From Euonymus europaeus (lineage: Eukaryota; Streptophyta; Magnoliopsida; Celastrales; Celastraceae), in NCBI GenBank assembly GCA_963580455.1, contig OY756962.1, positions 17,006,001 to 17,070,000 on the forward strand: a stretch of 64,000 bases of DNA, read 5' to 3'. Both the position numbers and the translations under genes were made by a program. The notes under the pieces are model-generated. The model did no database searches. It was not told where the DNA came from and saw only the letters and a list, made by a program, of their open reading frames with translations. Each line of letters begins with the position of its first letter. Position 1 is the stretch's first letter. This document shows positions 62,813 to 64,000 of the stretch, in pieces.

Positions 62813-64000
62813 CTTTTAACTATTTTGTCCATTTGTAATAAAAAGTTGGTGTTTTTGCATCGAAATAATCTTGGAAGCTTATACTTGTAAAATTTGACAT
62901 AGAAGAACAATAAAAATTGTACACCGAGCAATTTTGATGGTCCGAAGTTTCTCAACTCTCTCTATGGAGGAGCTTTTAACCGTTTTGTCCATTTGTCGTA
63001 AAAAGTTCGTTTTTTGGCATCGAAATAATCTAGGAAGCTTATACTCGTAAAATTTGACATAGAAGAACAATAACAAGTGTACACGGAGCAACTTTGATGG
63101 TCCGAAGTTGATCGACTCTCTCTATGGAGGGGCTTTTAACGGTTTTGTCCATTTGTGATAAAAAGTTGGTGTTTTGGCAACGAAATAATCTTGGAAGCTT
63201 ATACTCGTAAAATTTTACATAGAAGAACAATAAAAAGTGTACACCGAGCACCTTTGATGGTCCGAAGTTGCTCAAGTCTCTCTATGGAGGAGCTTTTAAC
63301 GGTTTTGTCCATTTGTCGTAAAAAATTTATTTTTTGGCATGGAAATAATCTAGGAAGCTTATACACATAAAATTTAACATAGAAGAACAATAAAAAGTGT
63401 ACATCGAACAACTTTGATGGTTCGAAGTTGCTCCACACTCTCTACGGAGGAGCTTTTAACAGTTTTGTCCATTTCTCATAGAAAGTTGGTGATTTATCAT
63501 GGAAATAATCTTGGAAGATTATACTCGTAAAATTTGACATAGAAGAACAATAACAAGTGTACACCGAGCAACTTTGGTGGTCCGAAGTTGCTCAACTCTC
63601 TCTATGGAGGAGCTTTTAACGATTTTGTCCATTTGTCATAGAAGGATGGTGTTTTAGCATCGAATTATTCTAGGAAGCTTATCCTCGTAAAAGTTGACAT
63701 AGAAGAACAATAAAAAGTATATCGTGAGCAACTTTGTTGGTCCGAAGTTGCTCAACTCTCTCTATGGAGGAGATTTTAACGGTTTTCTCCATTTGTGATA
63801 AAAAGATGGTGTTTTGGCAACGAAATAATCTTGGAAGCTTATACTCGTAAAATTTGACATAGAAGAACAATAAAAAGTGTACACCGAGTACCTTTGATGG
63901 TCCGAAGTTGCTCAAGTCTCTCTATGGAGGAGCTTTTAACGGTTTTGTCCATTTGTCGTAAAAAGTTCATTTTTTGGTATGGAAATAATCTAGGAAGCTT
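62813..64000. repeat. Satellite up to the window end
   Basis: About seven monomers. The monomer at 63199 recurs at 63839 (640 bp), so this looks like a return of the 4-monomer unit of 58.6-60.4 kb. The window ends in the HindIII site at 63995-64000, with the array still running. Confidence 0.85.

Larger units (their letters stand above)
22234..64000. repeat. Right part of the same ~160-bp satellite array
   Basis: Continuation of the same array, same orientation and same monomer family, in register with the left part once the inserted element and one TTA are removed. It runs off the end of the window. It is more regularly organised than the left part, with several higher-order repeats of 4 to 29 monomers, described separately. 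It contains no retrotransposon, no inversion and no gene that I can see. Together with the left part it makes about 390 monomers. Confidence 0.98.

Noticed and set aside
1..64000. CRISPR-like array
   Set aside because: Repeats are contiguous 160-bp monomers with variation spread along them, not short identical repeats with unique spacers, and there are no cas genes.
1..64000. CENP-B box
   Set aside because: The TTCGAAGTTGCTC region has TTCG but lacks the A and CGGG of the box core at the required spacing.
1..64000. Telomeric repeats, LTR retrotransposons or rDNA inside the array
   Set aside because: No TTTAGGG runs, no long terminal repeats and no rRNA-like sequence were seen. The only interruption is the TIR element.

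Overview
The window is almost entirely satellite DNA. About 62.2 kb of the 64 kb is one head-to-tail array of AT-rich, HindIII-marked monomers of about 160 bp (roughly 390 copies, all in the same orientation). A single 1,768-bp unrelated segment interrupts it at 20466-22233. I find no convincing protein-coding gene, rRNA, tRNA or CRISPR array. The size of the array, the nucleosome-sized monomer, the higher-order organisation, and an inserted DNA transposon with plant-style splice signals together suggest a higher-plant nuclear genome, in a centromeric, pericentromeric or other heterochromatic block. I do not recognise the satellite family, so I name no species.

Layout. 1-20465 is satellite: local multi-monomer repeats with periods of about 1,279 bp (790-3220), 1,440 bp (3720-5700), 2,073 bp (5650-9720) and 1,440 bp (11770-16060), joined by less regular stretches. 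20466-22233 is a DNA transposon with 20-bp terminal inverted repeats. It is flanked by a TTA target-site duplication and sits exactly in the satellite's AAGCTTATACTC motif. 22234-64000 is satellite again: a 1,930-bp higher-order repeat (HOR) (22554-24480 and 27830-33620), a 13-monomer repeat (24481-27530), a clean 4,638-bp tandem segmental duplication (33625-42896), a 10/11/12-monomer ladder (35041-46640), a 1,119-bp HOR (48931-51968), a mosaic with 1,120- and 1,920-bp shifts (51969-57500), and 640- and 1,439-bp repeats up to the end.

Organisation. Monomers fall into recurring subtypes, told apart mainly by the 45 bp before the HindIII site. The subtypes recur in fixed orders, which is what makes the higher-order repeats. 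Indels shared between repeat copies (10-bp and 1-bp changes, whole-monomer gains and losses) show that the array evolves by unequal exchange or replication slippage in blocks of 4 to 29 monomers. Each monomer carries a conserved perfect 9-bp dyad (GAGCAACTT ... AAGTTGCTC) and an AACGG core in a very conserved block. The transposon has no transposase. It carries a promoter-like stretch, a pyrimidine-rich leader with a good 5' splice site and a possible small internal exon, as expected for a deleted or gene-capturing non-autonomous element. The many 70-79-residue open frames that recur every 160 bp are by-products of the satellite, not genes.
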